Positions 45,534 through 55,701 of a stretch of 64,000 bases of DNA are shown piece by piece. The notes beneath the pieces are model-generated. The model searched no databases. It was not told the origin of the DNA and saw only the letters and a list, made by a program, of their open reading frames with translations. The DNA is from Bacteroidales bacterium (GTDB taxonomy: Bacteria; Bacteroidota; Bacteroidia; Bacteroidales; Muribaculaceae), in assembly GCA_020860515.1 (NCBI GenBank), contig JAJBUG010000070.1, positions 23,249-87,248 of the forward strand, written 5' to 3'. The first letter of the stretch is position 1. Each line of letters starts with the position of its first letter. A program made the position numbers and the translations under genes.

Positions 45534-45572
45534 GATATTGTAAAAGGTTCATTATGAACCTTTTACAATATC
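45534..45572. terminator. perfect 18-bp hairpin
   Basis: GATATTGTAAAAGGTTCA and TGAACCTTTTACAATATC are exact complements around TTA. It lies just before the mod promoter and, read leftward, may end residual transcription from the C10 protease gene. Confidence 0.65.
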
Positions 45573-45619
45573 CTTGTTGGCAAGTTTAATCCATCTGCTC
45601 ACTTACTTTTCCCTACATG

Positions 45620-45676
45620 AAATGAAATGCGCATTCAATTCATTTTAAGTCAATGAATTGAATGCGCATTTCATTT
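45620..45676. repeat. perfect 25-bp hairpin
   Basis: The arms at 45620-45644 and 45652-45676 are exact complements around a 7-base loop. This is much longer than a normal terminator. It is the second of two long hairpins in about 140 bases downstream of the C10 protease gene; no gene lies between 45453 and 45732. Confidence 0.75.
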
Positions 45677-45732
45677 TATGGTTCAAAGGTCATCCAGGGA
45701 TTGAATGATTTGATTCAATGGTTTGAGCCTCC

Positions 45733-48177
45733 CTATCTGGTGGCGAGCTTGAAGGAGCCGCCGGGGTAGGTCACGATGTAGAGCTGGGCTGGGCTGACTG
45801 GGATGTTGCGAGCGGTGCCGCGATATACCAGGGTGCCATTGGCGCGGTAAATAGCTACCACTTCGCCCTCGTCGAATCCGCTGAGCACCATGTTGCCACC
45901 CTCGATCTTAGCCTTGCGGCCATCGGCCACTGCCGAGTTAAGGCTGTTGGCCTCGATCAGCTCGATATAATAGAGATTGTAGCCCAACTGGCCGCTTGTG
46001 TTGCTCCATGCTACCATGGCATACATCTCATCAAGTACCAGATACTGGCCAAGCTTGTTGAATTGCACATCCACAGTGTCGCCCTTGGTGTCAATCGTAG
46101 CCCAAATCGGATTGGAATAATTGGTGATAATCATTGAGCTGGGGTCAGCGAAAGCCAGACACACCTCATCTGCATAGGGTGCCGAGGTGCACTTCAGGGT
46201 CAGTTGTATATAGCTATCGGTAGTGAGAATTACAGGGTCGCTCTTTGTGCCTCGGCCAGTATAGTCAGAGAAATTCACGGCGGTGACATCAGCCGAGCCA
46301 GAGGCTTCACGCTTCACGATATTGATTGTGGCTTGTGTGCCAATGTAAGAGTAACTGCTTGAGCTGCTTTGCAAGAAAAGCGACATGGTGTAGCTGCCAG
46401 TGGGAATTGAGGAGTCGATAGCCACGCGGAAAGTCTTCTGGGTAGTGCCCGAGCCATCGAAGTCGAATACCTGGGTATCGCATGTAGAATAAATGTATCC
46501 ATTATAAACTATGCCGCAGAGCACCTTGCCTACCCATTCGCCTGAATATGTTACATCCCAAGTAAAGTCGTAGGAGTGGCCTGAATAAATCACATCATTA
46601 TCCTCCTCTACAATCGGAGTAACCGAAGCCAATTTGGCATCGAGAGTGCCAGTGCGTCCTGGCTGCTCAAAGGTTATTTTGTCGCTTGTAACTGTGGTTT
46701 TGAGATGGCCAATCACAGAGTTCAGGTCATAATAAGCGCGGTGCACCACTCCGTCAGGGTCTTTAAAGGCTGGGTAAGCATCCCATGTGCCAACGGGGAA
46801 ATCCGTAGTTTTCATTAACCAAGTAGGATAACCCTCCAACGTGGTGAGAGTATTAGAAACAGATGATACAAAATGCTCTTCGCTGCCATTTGTCAGCAAA
46901 AAGCCCAAGGTGAGGTTTGCATCAAATAGAGTGTAGGAATACAGGGGGGTGGTAGCTTTGACGTTGGTACTGCTTTTTCGGTTATAGGAACTATTCTCAG
47001 TGGATAAATCGCTATTAATAGCCATCGCATAGGTATTCTTAGTGCTATTGGGAGCAGGTACCACATTTACCAAAATGTCTTGGCTGTAGCAGAATCCCTC
47101 GCTGCCATTGCCGCCGCCTGTGCCTTTGATTTCAGGGTTAAGGATGGTGAGGTCGAAATAGCCATTGCCATAGCCACCCCAGCCCCAGTTGATATGGAAA
47201 TAATTGGAACCATCATAACCGTCGCATACGAACTCATGGCCTTCGCCATTCTCATTCAGACCTCCGTAGAGTACTGGGAGCCCTTGCTGCAGCTGATCGT
47301 AGATGATAGTTTCCCACTCATCCTGAGTCTCAATCCAATTGCGTTCGAGATATTCCAGCGATTTGCCATATCCAAGATAGCTAATAAGTCCTATGCCGGC
47401 ATAGACGTCAGATGCTGAGCTTTCGCTGGGGGAATATATCATCTTGGTGGCTGCTCCGCAGGCGTGCATCAGGGTAGCTACTGCTGCTTTTTGCTCAGCC
47501 GAAGCGCTGCTGGTGTATTCATTGAGCATATTGGCCCAGTCGAATGTGGTAGAAGCGAAGTCGTAAGTTTCGGTATACGTGTTGACGGGATTAGGGTATT
47601 GGTATGAAATAAAGCCAGTCCCAGTGACAGGCCATTCATGCACCTTCATCACTTGTGCCATTGCTGTAGCCACGCAGCCTGTTACGCAACGCTCGCCATT
47701 CTGGATAGGGCAGTCATCATTGTAAGGTGAAGTCTGATTCCAAAAAGTCTTGCATATAGGGTCGATTGCTTCACGGCTAATGCGAGCAGGAGCCTTCAGC
47801 ATCAGTGCGCCTTGCTCAATAGCTTGTACTTTGTAGCCATATACATTGAGCAGCCACTGCATCGAGGCAGGAATGTTGGCGGCATCAAACTTCTGAGTGT
47901 CAGAGTAGCCGAGTACGATGTTTTCGAGCTGGTCATCAGCGCCGAGCACCAAGAAACCATCTGAGCTTTCGCGCGAGAATACATACACGTCGCTGCCATC
48001 GTAGGCTAACTGGTATTGCTGTGATTGGCCGGGAGCTTTTGCAGGAGCAGCAGTGCGAGCCAGCTGCAAAGCCTCTTCGGGACTCAGGTGTCGGGCCTCA
48101 GCGGCGTTCCACCCCATGCTTACCATTGCGACCAGCAGAGCGGCCGAAAGGCGGGAAGAAAGGTAATTTTGCTTCAT
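45733..48177 (-). CDS. secreted C10-family (streptopain-like) cysteine protease
   Basis: An 814-residue exported protease. Signal peptide about 1-28, then a Spi/propeptide-like inhibitory domain (about 30-135, SSDGFLVLGADDQLENILGY-type), then the peptidase domain (about 140-365) with catalytic C168 in GERCVTGCVATAMAQVM and H328 in SNYFHINWGWGGYG. The large C-terminal region is beta-rich and ends in a Bacteroidota C-terminal block (AIYRANGTLVYRG). C10 enzymes are made as zymogens and act outside the cell on host or microbial proteins. It has its own promoter (48227-48256) and is probably not part of the PUL beside it. Confidence 0.92.
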   Translation of the reverse strand: MKQNYLSSRLSAALLVAMVSMGWNAAEARHLSPEEALQLARTAAPAKAPGQSQQYQLAYDGSDVYVFSRESSDGFLVLGADDQLENIVLGYSDTQKFDAANIPASMQWLLNVYGYKVQAIEQGALMLKAPARISREAIDPICKTFWNQTSPYNDDCPIQNGERCVTGCVATAMAQVMKVHEWPVTGTGFISYQYPNPVNTYTETYDFASTTFDWANMLNEYTSSASAEQKAAVATLMHACGAATKMIYSPSESSASDVYAGIGLISYLGYGKSLEYLERNWIETQDEWETIIYDQLQQGLPVLYGGLNENGEGHEFVCDGYDGSNYFHINWGWGGYGNGYFDLTILNPEIKGTGGGNGSEGFCYSQDILVNVVPAPNSTKNTYAMAINSDLSTENSSYNRKSSTNVKATTPLYSYTLFDANLTLGFLLTNGSEEHFVSSVSNTLTTLEGYPTWLMKTTDFPVGTWDAYPAFKDPDGVVHRAYYDLNSVIGHLKTTVTSDKITFEQPGRTGTLDAKLASVTPIVEEDNDVIYSGHSYDFTWDVTYSGEWVGKVLCGIVYNGYIYSTCDTQVFDFDGSGTTQKTFRVAIDSSIPTGSYTMSLFLQSSSSSYSYIGTQATINIVKREASGSADVTAVNFSDYTGRGTKSDPVILTTDSYIQLTLKCTSAPYADEVCLAFADPSSMIITNYSNPIWATIDTKGDTVDVQFNKLGQYLVLDEMYAMVAWSNTSGQLGYNLYYIELIEANSLNSAVADGRKAKIEGGNMVLSGFDEGEVVAIYRANGTLVYRGTARNIPVSPAQLYIVTYPGGSFKLATR

Positions 48178-48226
48178 ATTTGAGATTTTATTGTAAATTC
48201 ACTTGTCAGGACTAATGTCAATAAAG

Positions 48227-48256
48227 CAAAATTACAACTTTATGCTGAAATGCCAA
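48227..48256 (-). promoter_or_regulatory. promoter of the C10 protease gene
   Basis: On the minus strand, TTG (complement of 48254-48256), 19 bases, then TAATTTTG (complement of 48227-48234). The start of transcription lies about 45 bases before the ATG. Confidence 0.6.
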
Positions 48257-48319
48257 AATATTTTAGCATAAAATCACCCCATTAGTGGTCTAAATTGACA
48301 GAAATACCCGACAAATGGC

Positions 48320-51300
48320 TTATTTGCCGCACTCGTTTTGGTATTGGCTGGGAATCATGCCGAACTCGTCGCGGAAATATTTGCTGAAATACTTAGGTGA
48401 GTTGAAGCCTGTTTGGTAAGCTATTTCAGCCACAGTGAGCTGGCTCTCGCGCAACAGCTGAGCAGCGCGCTTGAGGCGCAGGATGCGTATAAATTCGATG
48501 GGTGTCTTGCCAGTGATTTGCTTCAGCTTTTTGTAGAGGTGCACTCGGCTCATGCCCACATGGTCGCTGAGTTTCTCCACCGATAGTTCGGGGTCGTCCA
48601 TCTGCTCTTGCACATACTTCACGCATTTCTCCACCAATTTCTCATCGAGCGAAGTGATTTTAATTGGCTCAGGTTCCAGCTCGATCATCGGGCGTCGCAT
48701 GCCTTTCTTTCGCAGACCAAGCAAGGCGCGGATGCGCAGCTGCAGCACATCCATGTTGAATGGCTTGGTCATATAATCATCCGCTCCCAGGGTCAGACCT
48801 TCGATTTTGGCAGCCACATCGTGCTTTGCGGTGAGCAGCAACAGGGGGATGGCTGCGGTGTCGGGATTGGCTTTCAGTTGTCGGCACAGCTCTATGCCGT
48901 CCATTCCGGGCATCATTATGTCACTGATAATCAAGTCGGGCATCGCTTGCTTGATAGCCTCCAATGCCTCGTTGCCATCATGGGCTGTCATGATATTATG
49001 CTCATCGCTGAGTTCGCTGCTTACAAAATCGAGCAGATCGTTGTTATCATCGACCAAAAGTATCAAGTCATTCTGGTCTTTGGCCTTTGGCATTTGGTCT
49101 TTGGTTTCAGGTTTTTGCTCGGTGGGCTCTGGCACAGTGGGTGCCAATGCCTGCTTGATTGGAATGGTCACAATAAAGATTGTGCCCTTGGGCTGATTGT
49201 CGATCACCTCCACCTTGCCATTGTGCACCTTGGCGTATTCTGCCACAAGGCTCAGGCCGATGCCAGAACCGGAGATATGGCTGTTGAGCGATTCGGCTGC
49301 TTGGTAGAACCGCTCGAACACATGCTTCTTGGCCTCATCGCTGATGCCCACGCCTGTGTCAGCCACCTTGATAGTCAGGTCATTGCCATCTCGCTCTACG
49401 CTTACATCCACCTTGCCTCCATCGGGAGTGAATTTCAGCGCGTTGCTGAGCAGGTTCATCACAATTTTGCCCATCTTGTCCTCGTCGAAATCCATATAGA
49501 GGCTATCCATTGAGCTGGAATAGTTTATTGGAATGTTCTTTTTGTCGGCAAACATCATGAATGAGTCGCAGATGTTGCGCACGAATGCCACAATGTCGCC
49601 GCTCGACGCATGGAGCGTCAGACCCGACATTTCCGACTTTCGGAAGTCGAGCAGCTGGTTCACCAGGTTGAGCAATCTATTGGCATTTGCTTGGATTATG
49701 CCGAGGTGACGCTGTATCACTTCATCTTGATTTCGCTTCATTATGGTGTCGAGCGGGGCAGTGATTAAGGTAAGCGGAGTGCGCAGCTCATGGCTGATGT
49801 TGGTGAAGAACTTGAATTTCATTTGGTTGAGTTCTTCCTGCTTGCGTGCACTCTCTTCCTTTTCGCGGCGCATGTAGATCAGGCGCTCGCGGCGCTTCAC
49901 GAAGATGTAGCTCAGATATATGAGCGTGGCTATGATGATGGCCCAAATCATCAGCGACCACCATTGGCGATACCATGGAGCTGGCACATGGATGGTTGCT
50001 GCCACAGGCTCCGATTCCATGCCATTGTCATTGATTGCTTTTACGCGCAGTGTGTAGTTGCCGGGGGCGATGTTGGCAAAGTTGAGGCTGCGCACTCCTT
50101 GGGGCAAGGTGGTCCATTCCTTGTCCCATCCCTCAAGCATATAGGCATACAGGGTCTTTTCGGGATTTAGATAGTCATCGCTGGCAAATTCCGCAAAGAA
50201 AGCGCCATTATGCTCGCGAGGCTCCACGGTGAAGAAAACTCGCGGAGTGACTGTCTTTTGAGACAAAGCAGAGGGTCGGAAAGCGTTCACGCCCTTTAGA
50301 CCGCCCACAAGCAGCTCGCCATTGCTAAGCAGGCAGAACGACCGCTGATTGAAATCGCCTCGCTGCAGTCCGTCGTGTTCATCATAGCGGCGCATATCAA
50401 ATTGATAATCGCCCTTTTCGCCCGATACTTTTACATACACCAGATTGTTGCCAATCGAAGCCCAGATGTTGCCGTCGGCATCCTCCTGCACGCCGAGGAT
50501 AAACTCTGGGGCTTGATCCTTGGTCTCCAGTGCATACACTCGGTCAGCATCCAGGTCTAAAACATTTAGTCCCGAATAGGTAGCCAGCCATATCAGCCCA
50601 CGGCTGTCAACGAATGCTTGGTTGATATTAGGGTGGGTGAAGTGCATATCGTCTTGAGTGTTGCCCTGCAGGTTGGTCATGGTGTCGCCATCAAGGTCGA
50701 GGATTGTGAGGCCGTAGGATGTGCCGATGGCAAATCTATTCTTGCCAAACGAAGATATTGACCCTATGTAGTCACTCCCCAGATGAGAATTATTGATAGT
50801 CCAATTTTTGATTGATCCGTGGGTAGGAGAGAATAGCTGCAAGCCTCCGCCAAGTGTGCCAATCAGCAGGTTGCCATCGTCGAGCACAGTTATTGTCCAC
50901 GCATTGTCGTTGACAAGGCCATTGGCTGTGGTGTAAGATGTGAATGTGCCGTTGTGGTAGTGCACAATGCCACCGTTGTAGGTGCCGATCCACAGGCTGC
51001 CGTCGGCTGCCGGGGTGATGCATACGATTGCATTCACGTCATTGCCCTTTACAAATGGCTCCTTATAGGCTTTTTTTATTCCTGTAATAGGATTCCAAAG
51101 CAGCAGTCCCTCAGAATCGGTGCCAATCCACACATCGCCGTTCTCAGTCTCCACCTCGCAGTTGGTATCGGGGATGGGATAATGCTCAAATTGCAGGCCG
51201 TTAGGGTGGTAACTTGATATGCCGCTCTTGCGTGAGCCAATCCACAGAGTGCCTGTGCGGTCGGCCAGGAGGGCTGTCAGGCTGTTACTGCTCAGTCGCC

Positions 51301-52195
51301 GGCCAGGATTGGCGGTGTCGTGGCTTGATTCAAGGGTGCCGTCGGTCGAGATTCGGCTTAAGCCATCATGCTCGTATGCAATCCACAAGGCTCCTTCTTG
51401 GTCGTGTGCCAAGTCCTTGATTATAGGCATGTCCAATGAGTGGCCTCGGTAATTGTCGAGCCACTTGCCTGTGCTGTAGTCCAGCACCCACAGGCCGTCG
51501 ACGCCGTAGACCCAGATGTTTTTATCGTTGTCGATAAATAGATTGTGGATGAAATATGATTCTTCTGCTCCTGGCAGGGGCAGAGTCTCATGCACACTCA
51601 TCTTTTCAATGTCGATTACTAAGACCTTGCCTCGGCTGTTGGCAGCAATTAGTCGCCCCGGCGCGATTTGCTGCATGGCAGTGATGTCGTGGCTCGAAAT
51701 CAGGGCCGTTGGGTCGGCCACTTTGTCGAGCTTCCCGTTGTCGTATAGAAAAAGATTTCCTTCGTGGGTGCGAATCCAAAATCTTGGCCCTTCGATGCGC
51801 ACTAAGGCGGCGTTGCCGTCAACCCCCATGGCTCGCAATGGCTCCTTTACTGATGAGAATTCTTTGGTGTCGGGGTGGAAGATTACATAACCTCCGCCCA
51901 TCTTCACCCAAAGGTTGCCGTCGGGAGCCTCTTGGATGCTGCTTACATAATTGTCGGCTGGGCCGTCGTCGCAGGTTTGGCGGTAAACCTCGATGGCATA
52001 GCCGTCGTATCGGTTGAGGCCTGTGGCTGTGCCGAAATATAAGAGCCCTTGGCTGTCCTGGAAGATGGTATTGATCATATTGCTCGACAGGCGCGTGTTG
52101 AGCTCCAGGTCCTGGAACTGTAGATTGGCCGTGGCCGGGAGCATGGCAGTGAGCAAGGCTGCTACGGAGGCGAGTATGCGTAGATGTAAAGTCAT
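48320..52195 (-). CDS. hybrid two-component system regulator (HTCS) of the PUL
   Basis: A 1291-residue single-protein sensor and regulator. After a signal peptide come two beta-propellers made of Reg_prop-type blades (NTIFQDSQGLLYFGTATGLN, DRTGTLWIGSRKSG and many more, to about 660), a Y_Y_Y domain, one transmembrane helix (about 755-775), HisKA with NISHELRTPLTLI, HATPase_c, a receiver domain (LLVDDNNDLL, SDIMMPGMDG) and an AraC-type helix-turn-helix at the C-terminus. HTCS proteins bind an oligosaccharide in the periplasm and activate the neighbouring susCD operon. Start 52195 is chosen for the signal peptide. It is transcribed away from susC. Confidence 0.95.
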   Translation of the reverse strand: MTLHLRILASVAALLTAMLPATANLQFQDLELNTRLSSNMINTIFQDSQGLLYFGTATGLNRYDGYAIEVYRQTCDDGPADNYVSSIQEAPDGNLWVKMGGGYVIFHPDTKEFSSVKEPLRAMGVDGNAALVRIEGPRFWIRTHEGNLFLYDNGKLDKVADPTALISSHDITAMQQIAPGRLIAANSRGKVLVIDIEKMSVHETLPLPGAEESYFIHNLFIDNDKNIWVYGVDGLWVLDYSTGKWLDNYRGHSLDMPIIKDLAHDQEGALWIAYEHDGLSRISTDGTLESSHDTANPGRRLSSNSLTALLADRTGTLWIGSRKSGISSYHPNGLQFEHYPIPDTNCEVETENGDVWIGTDSEGLLLWNPITGIKKAYKEPFVKGNDVNAIVCITPAADGSLWIGTYNGGIVHYHNGTFTSYTTANGLVNDNAWTITVLDDGNLLIGTLGGGLQLFSPTHGSIKNWTINNSHLGSDYIGSISSFGKNRFAIGTSYGLTILDLDGDTMTNLQGNTQDDMHFTHPNINQAFVDSRGLIWLATYSGLNVLDLDADRVYALETKDQAPEFILGVQEDADGNIWASIGNNLVYVKVSGEKGDYQFDMRRYDEHDGLQRGDFNQRSFCLLSNGELLVGGLKGVNAFRPSALSQKTVTPRVFFTVEPREHNGAFFAEFASDDYLNPEKTLYAYMLEGWDKEWTTLPQGVRSLNFANIAPGNYTLRVKAINDNGMESEPVAATIHVPAPWYRQWWSLMIWAIIIATLIYLSYIFVKRRERLIYMRREKEESARKQEELNQMKFKFFTNISHELRTPLTLITAPLDTIMKRNQDEVIQRHLGIIQANANRLLNLVNQLLDFRKSEMSGLTLHASSGDIVAFVRNICDSFMMFADKKNIPINYSSSMDSLYMDFDEDKMGKIVMNLLSNALKFTPDGGKVDVSVERDGNDLTIKVADTGVGISDEAKKHVFERFYQAAESLNSHISGSGIGLSLVAEYAKVHNGKVEVIDNQPKGTIFIVTIPIKQALAPTVPEPTEQKPETKDQMPKAKDQNDLILLVDDNNDLLDFVSSELSDEHNIMTAHDGNEALEAIKQAMPDLIISDIMMPGMDGIELCRQLKANPDTAAIPLLLLTAKHDVAAKIEGLTLGADDYMTKPFNMDVLQLRIRALLGLRKKGMRRPMIELEPEPIKITSLDEKLVEKCVKYVQEQMDDPELSVEKLSDHVGMSRVHLYKKLKQITGKTPIEFIRILRLKRAAQLLRESQLTVAEIAYQTGFNSPKYFSKYFRDEFGMIPSQYQNECGK
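49074..49108. repeat. five heptads inside the HTCS gene
   Basis: Units TGGTCTT, TGGCCTT, TGGCATT, TGGTCTT and TGGTTTC follow one another (plus-strand reading). They encode the Lys/Asp/Gln linker between the kinase and receiver domains. The word is the same as in the intergenic array at 16231-16320, read in another phase. Confidence 0.75.
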
Positions 52196-52215
52196 AGATT
52201 GGTCGATTATATTCG

Positions 52216-52246
52216 CAAAATTATAACAAAAACGGGTAATAATCAA
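52216..52246 (-). promoter_or_regulatory. promoter of the HTCS gene
   Basis: On the minus strand, TTG (complement of 52244-52246), 20 bases, then TAATTTTG (complement of 52216-52223). Confidence 0.6.
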
Positions 52247-52291
52247 CTGTTTTGTCTGAAACATGTTATCAAATTCTACCCCTGTTAACAT

Positions 52292-52514
52292 TTTTGACCC
52301 TTATTAAAAACATTTTTGCTGAGGGCGTAAACCCTTTGGGTACTGTCGTAATACAAAACGGCTCAGCCCTTAGATAAAATCTAAGTAACTTTGCGAAGTG
52401 AATTTCCACCGCATGAAAAACTCGCTAAGCCTTGCCTTACACGCTGACTATCGCAGCAGGGGTGCTGACCGAGTACCATGACTTCAACTTAACAAACCAT
52501 AATTATCCACTTTT
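52292..52514 (+). promoter_or_regulatory. PUL control region and susC leader
   Basis: The 320 bases between the HTCS ATG and the susC ATG hold the divergent control region. A -7 box TAACTTTG lies at 52386-52393, giving a leader of about 115 bases. GCTGAG and CTCAGC words form a loose inverted pair upstream (about 52319-52368) and might be the HTCS site. A 22-codon frame (52413-52481) lies in the leader; it is unlikely to be more than chance. Confidence 0.45.
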
Positions 52515-55500
52515 ATGAGAAAGTTTTTCTTGAAACACTGCCGCACTGGGCAGCCTGCCAAGCTGGCGATTATGCTGGCCTTCATGTTGGGTTGCTTGAT
52601 GCCGGCAATGGCCCAGACGCTAACCGTGACCGGCACGGTGGTGTCGGACATTGACGATGAGCCTCTAATCGGGGCTGCTGTGCAAGTGAAGGGCACCAAC
52701 ATAGGTGTCTCTACCAACATCGATGGTGAATTTACCCTGCCCAACGTGACCGAGGGCTCAACCATCACAGTAAGCTACGTAGGCTACGAGCCTATGGAAA
52801 TGAAAGCCGCTCCCAAAATGACATTCCGCCTCAAGGACAACAGCAATGTGCTTGAAGAAATGGTGGTCGTGGGTTACGGCGTGCAGAAAAAGAAACTCGT
52901 GACTGGCGCAACTGCCCAAATCAAGGGCGACGATGTGGCCAAGATGAACACCCAATCGCCTCTGCAAGCTATGCAGGGCCAGATGCCCGGTGTGCAAATC
53001 ACCTCTACCTCAGGTCAGCCGGGTGAGAGCATGAAGGTTAACATTCGTGGTCTCGGCACAGTGGGCAATTCTTCGCCTCTCTACCTTATCGACGGTATCG
53101 GTGGCGATATCTCCACCCTTAACCCGGCCGACATTGAGAGCATCGACGTGCTCAAGGATGCTGCCTCAGCCGCTATCTACGGTGCCCAGGCCGCTAACGG
53201 CGTTGTGCTCATCACCACTAAGAGCGGCAAGGAAGGCAAAGCAAAGGTTAGCTTCGACATGTACTATGGCTGGCAGCATGCCGCTCGCAAGGCCAAAATG
53301 CTCAACGCCGAGCAGTACATGATGATAATGGACGAGCAAGCCATCAACGAAGGCAACAGCCCTTACGACTGGAGTTCGATGGCCAGCATCCACGATGCTA
53401 ACGGCAACATCTATGATACTGATTGGATTAACTCGATGTTCGATGACAGTGCTACCACCCAGAGCTACACCCTTGGCGTGACTGGCGGCAATGCTACCAG
53501 CAACTATGCCATGAGCCTCGGTTATATGAACCAAGGCGGTATCGTGGGCGGACCGAAGGTGTCGAACTACTCGCGCTACAACTTTCGCATCAATTCAGAG
53601 CACAAGCTCTTCAACGGCATCATCACCGTGGGCGAGCAAGCAAGCTTCGTTTATACCAAGAAGACAGGTATCGGCGTAGGCAACCAGTACAACAACACCC
53701 TGCGCTCGGCATTCAGCATCTCGCCTATCACTCCTATTTATGATGCCGACGGCAACTTCAACGCAACTGACAACAGTGATTGGTACATCAACGAGGGCAA
53801 CCCTTACGGAGGAATGATGACCAAGAATAATAATAAGCTCAAAAGCGGTGTGTTCTCTGCCAATGCTTACGCTCAGGTTGAGCCTATCAAGAATTTGAAG
53901 GTGCGTACCGTGTTCGGTATTGTTTACAGCAATTCCGAATACCGCAGCTTCACTCCTCTCTACCACTTCTCTCCCTACGATTACAATGATGTGCAGACCA
54001 AGGTTAGCCAAAATATGAGCAATGGCCTTACCTGGACTTGGACCAACACAGCACAGTACGACTTCTCAATCAAGGACCATGACTTCAATGTGATGATTGG
54101 TATGGAGTCGAGCCACTACAATGGCGGTTACCTCGGCGCAAGCCAAGCTTCTCTCAAGGAAGGCTTCGACACTTGGAGCTATGCTTACATCAGCAACGGT
54201 ACCGCTTCTACCAGCAGCGATGGCCTCTCAGCTTCGGGTTATCCTTACGACGAGACCAACACCGTCAGCTATTTTGGCCGCTTGGGTTGGAACTGGAAAG
54301 AAAAGTACATGATCAACTTCACAATGCGTGCCGATGGTTCAAGCCGCTTTGCTAAGGGACACCGTTTTGGTTACTTCCCATCAGTTTCTGCTGGTTGGAA
54401 CCTCACCAGCGAGGAATTCATGGAGCCCGTGCGCAACGTGATGGACTTCTTCAAGCTCCGCGCAAGCTGGGGTCGCGTAGGTAACCAGAATATTGACAGC
54501 TATCAATATGTAGCTCCCATCACCAGCTCTAATACACACTACTTCTTTGGCGAGTACATCGGTGCTGGCGGCAGCTACAATTCTTTCGACACAGTGCTCG
54601 GCAACAACTGGGGCGCATATCCCAGCCGTCTTGCCAATGAGGATGTGACTTGGGAAACATCCGAGCAGACCAACGTCGGCTTCGATGCTCGCTTCCTCCA
54701 CAGCCGCCTCGGCGTTAACTTCGACTTCTATATCAAGAAGACTAAGGACTGGCTCGTGGTAGCTCCTATCCTGGCATCTGTGGGCGCAGGCGCACCTTAT
54801 ATTAATGGTGGCGATGTGACAAACAAGGGTGTCGAACTCAACCTTAGCTGGAACGACCACTTTGGCGACTTCTCTTACAGCGTAGGCGTGAATGGCGCTT
54901 ACAACCACAATAAGGTAGGTAACATTCCTAATGAGGATGGCATTATCCACGGCCTTAGCAACCAGCTCTTCGACAACTCTACCGAGTTCTACCGTGCACA
55001 GAATGGTCACGCAATCGGTTATTTCTGGGGTCTCAAGAGTGCTGGCGTATTCCAAAACCAGCAGGAAATCGACGATTGGATTGCAGCAGGCAATGGCACA
55101 CTCCAGACCAATCCTCAGCCTGGCGATGCTAAGTTTGTTGACTTCAACCATGATGGCGTAATCGACGACAATGACAAGGTTGACCTCGGCAATGGTACTC
55201 CTAAGTTCAACTTCGGTTTCAACGTCAACCTCTTCTGGAAGAACTTCGACCTTAGTGCTGTGTTCACAGGCGCAACTGGCTTTAAGATTGCCCAGAGCTA
55301 TCGCAACTGGACCACCAAGCAAGCCAACTACACAACAGCTATTCTGAATCGCTGGACTGGCGAAGGCACAAGCAACTTCCGTCCGCGCGTGACAGAGCAG
55401 AACTACAACTACACACAATTCTCTGACCTCTTCCTGCAGGATGGCGACTATCTGCGCATCAGCAACATCACCCTTGGCTACGACTTCGCTAAGCTAATCA

Positions 55501-55682
55501 ACCAAAAGTGGTGCTCGCAGGCTCGCATCTATTTCCAGGTTCAAAATCTTTACACATTCACCAAGTACGACGGCATGGATCCTGAAATCGGTTATGGTAC
55601 TGACTCATGGGTATCGGGTGTTGACGTAGGTTACTATCCTCGTCCTCGCACCATCATGTTTGGCGTTAACCTTGGATTCTAA
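52515..55682 (+). CDS. SusC-like TonB-dependent outer-membrane transporter
   Basis: A 1055-residue protein with a signal peptide (about 1-33, ending before QTLTVTGTV), a carboxypeptidase D regulatory-like domain (about 38-112, GTNIGVSTNIDGEFTLPNV), a linker EEMVVVGYGVQKKK that acts as TonB box region, a plug domain (GLGTVGNSSPLYLIDGIGG) and a 22-stranded barrel ending in an aromatic residue (GVNLGF). It imports oligosaccharides captured by the SusD partner, powered by TonB-ExbBD. First gene of the PUL operon; the SusD gene follows after 19 bases. Confidence 0.96.
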   Translation: MRKFFLKHCRTGQPAKLAIMLAFMLGCLMPAMAQTLTVTGTVVSDIDDEPLIGAAVQVKGTNIGVSTNIDGEFTLPNVTEGSTITVSYVGYEPMEMKAAPKMTFRLKDNSNVLEEMVVVGYGVQKKKLVTGATAQIKGDDVAKMNTQSPLQAMQGQMPGVQITSTSGQPGESMKVNIRGLGTVGNSSPLYLIDGIGGDISTLNPADIESIDVLKDAASAAIYGAQAANGVVLITTKSGKEGKAKVSFDMYYGWQHAARKAKMLNAEQYMMIMDEQAINEGNSPYDWSSMASIHDANGNIYDTDWINSMFDDSATTQSYTLGVTGGNATSNYAMSLGYMNQGGIVGGPKVSNYSRYNFRINSEHKLFNGIITVGEQASFVYTKKTGIGVGNQYNNTLRSAFSISPITPIYDADGNFNATDNSDWYINEGNPYGGMMTKNNNKLKSGVFSANAYAQVEPIKNLKVRTVFGIVYSNSEYRSFTPLYHFSPYDYNDVQTKVSQNMSNGLTWTWTNTAQYDFSIKDHDFNVMIGMESSHYNGGYLGASQASLKEGFDTWSYAYISNGTASTSSDGLSASGYPYDETNTVSYFGRLGWNWKEKYMINFTMRADGSSRFAKGHRFGYFPSVSAGWNLTSEEFMEPVRNVMDFFKLRASWGRVGNQNIDSYQYVAPITSSNTHYFFGEYIGAGGSYNSFDTVLGNNWGAYPSRLANEDVTWETSEQTNVGFDARFLHSRLGVNFDFYIKKTKDWLVVAPILASVGAGAPYINGGDVTNKGVELNLSWNDHFGDFSYSVGVNGAYNHNKVGNIPNEDGIIHGLSNQLFDNSTEFYRAQNGHAIGYFWGLKSAGVFQNQQEIDDWIAAGNGTLQTNPQPGDAKFVDFNHDGVIDDNDKVDLGNGTPKFNFGFNVNLFWKNFDLSAVFTGATGFKIAQSYRNWTTKQANYTTAILNRWTGEGTSNFRPRVTEQNYNYTQFSDLFLQDGDYLRISNITLGYDFAKLINQKWCSQARIYFQVQNLYTFTKYDGMDPEIGYGTDSWVSGVDVGYYPRPRTIMFGVNLGF

Positions 55683-55701
55683 TGAAAATACACAATATAA
55701 T

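Noticed and set aside
52413..52481. 22-codon leader peptide before susC
   Set aside because: Too short, no repeated regulatory codons and no paired attenuator stems; kept only as a remark in the control region.
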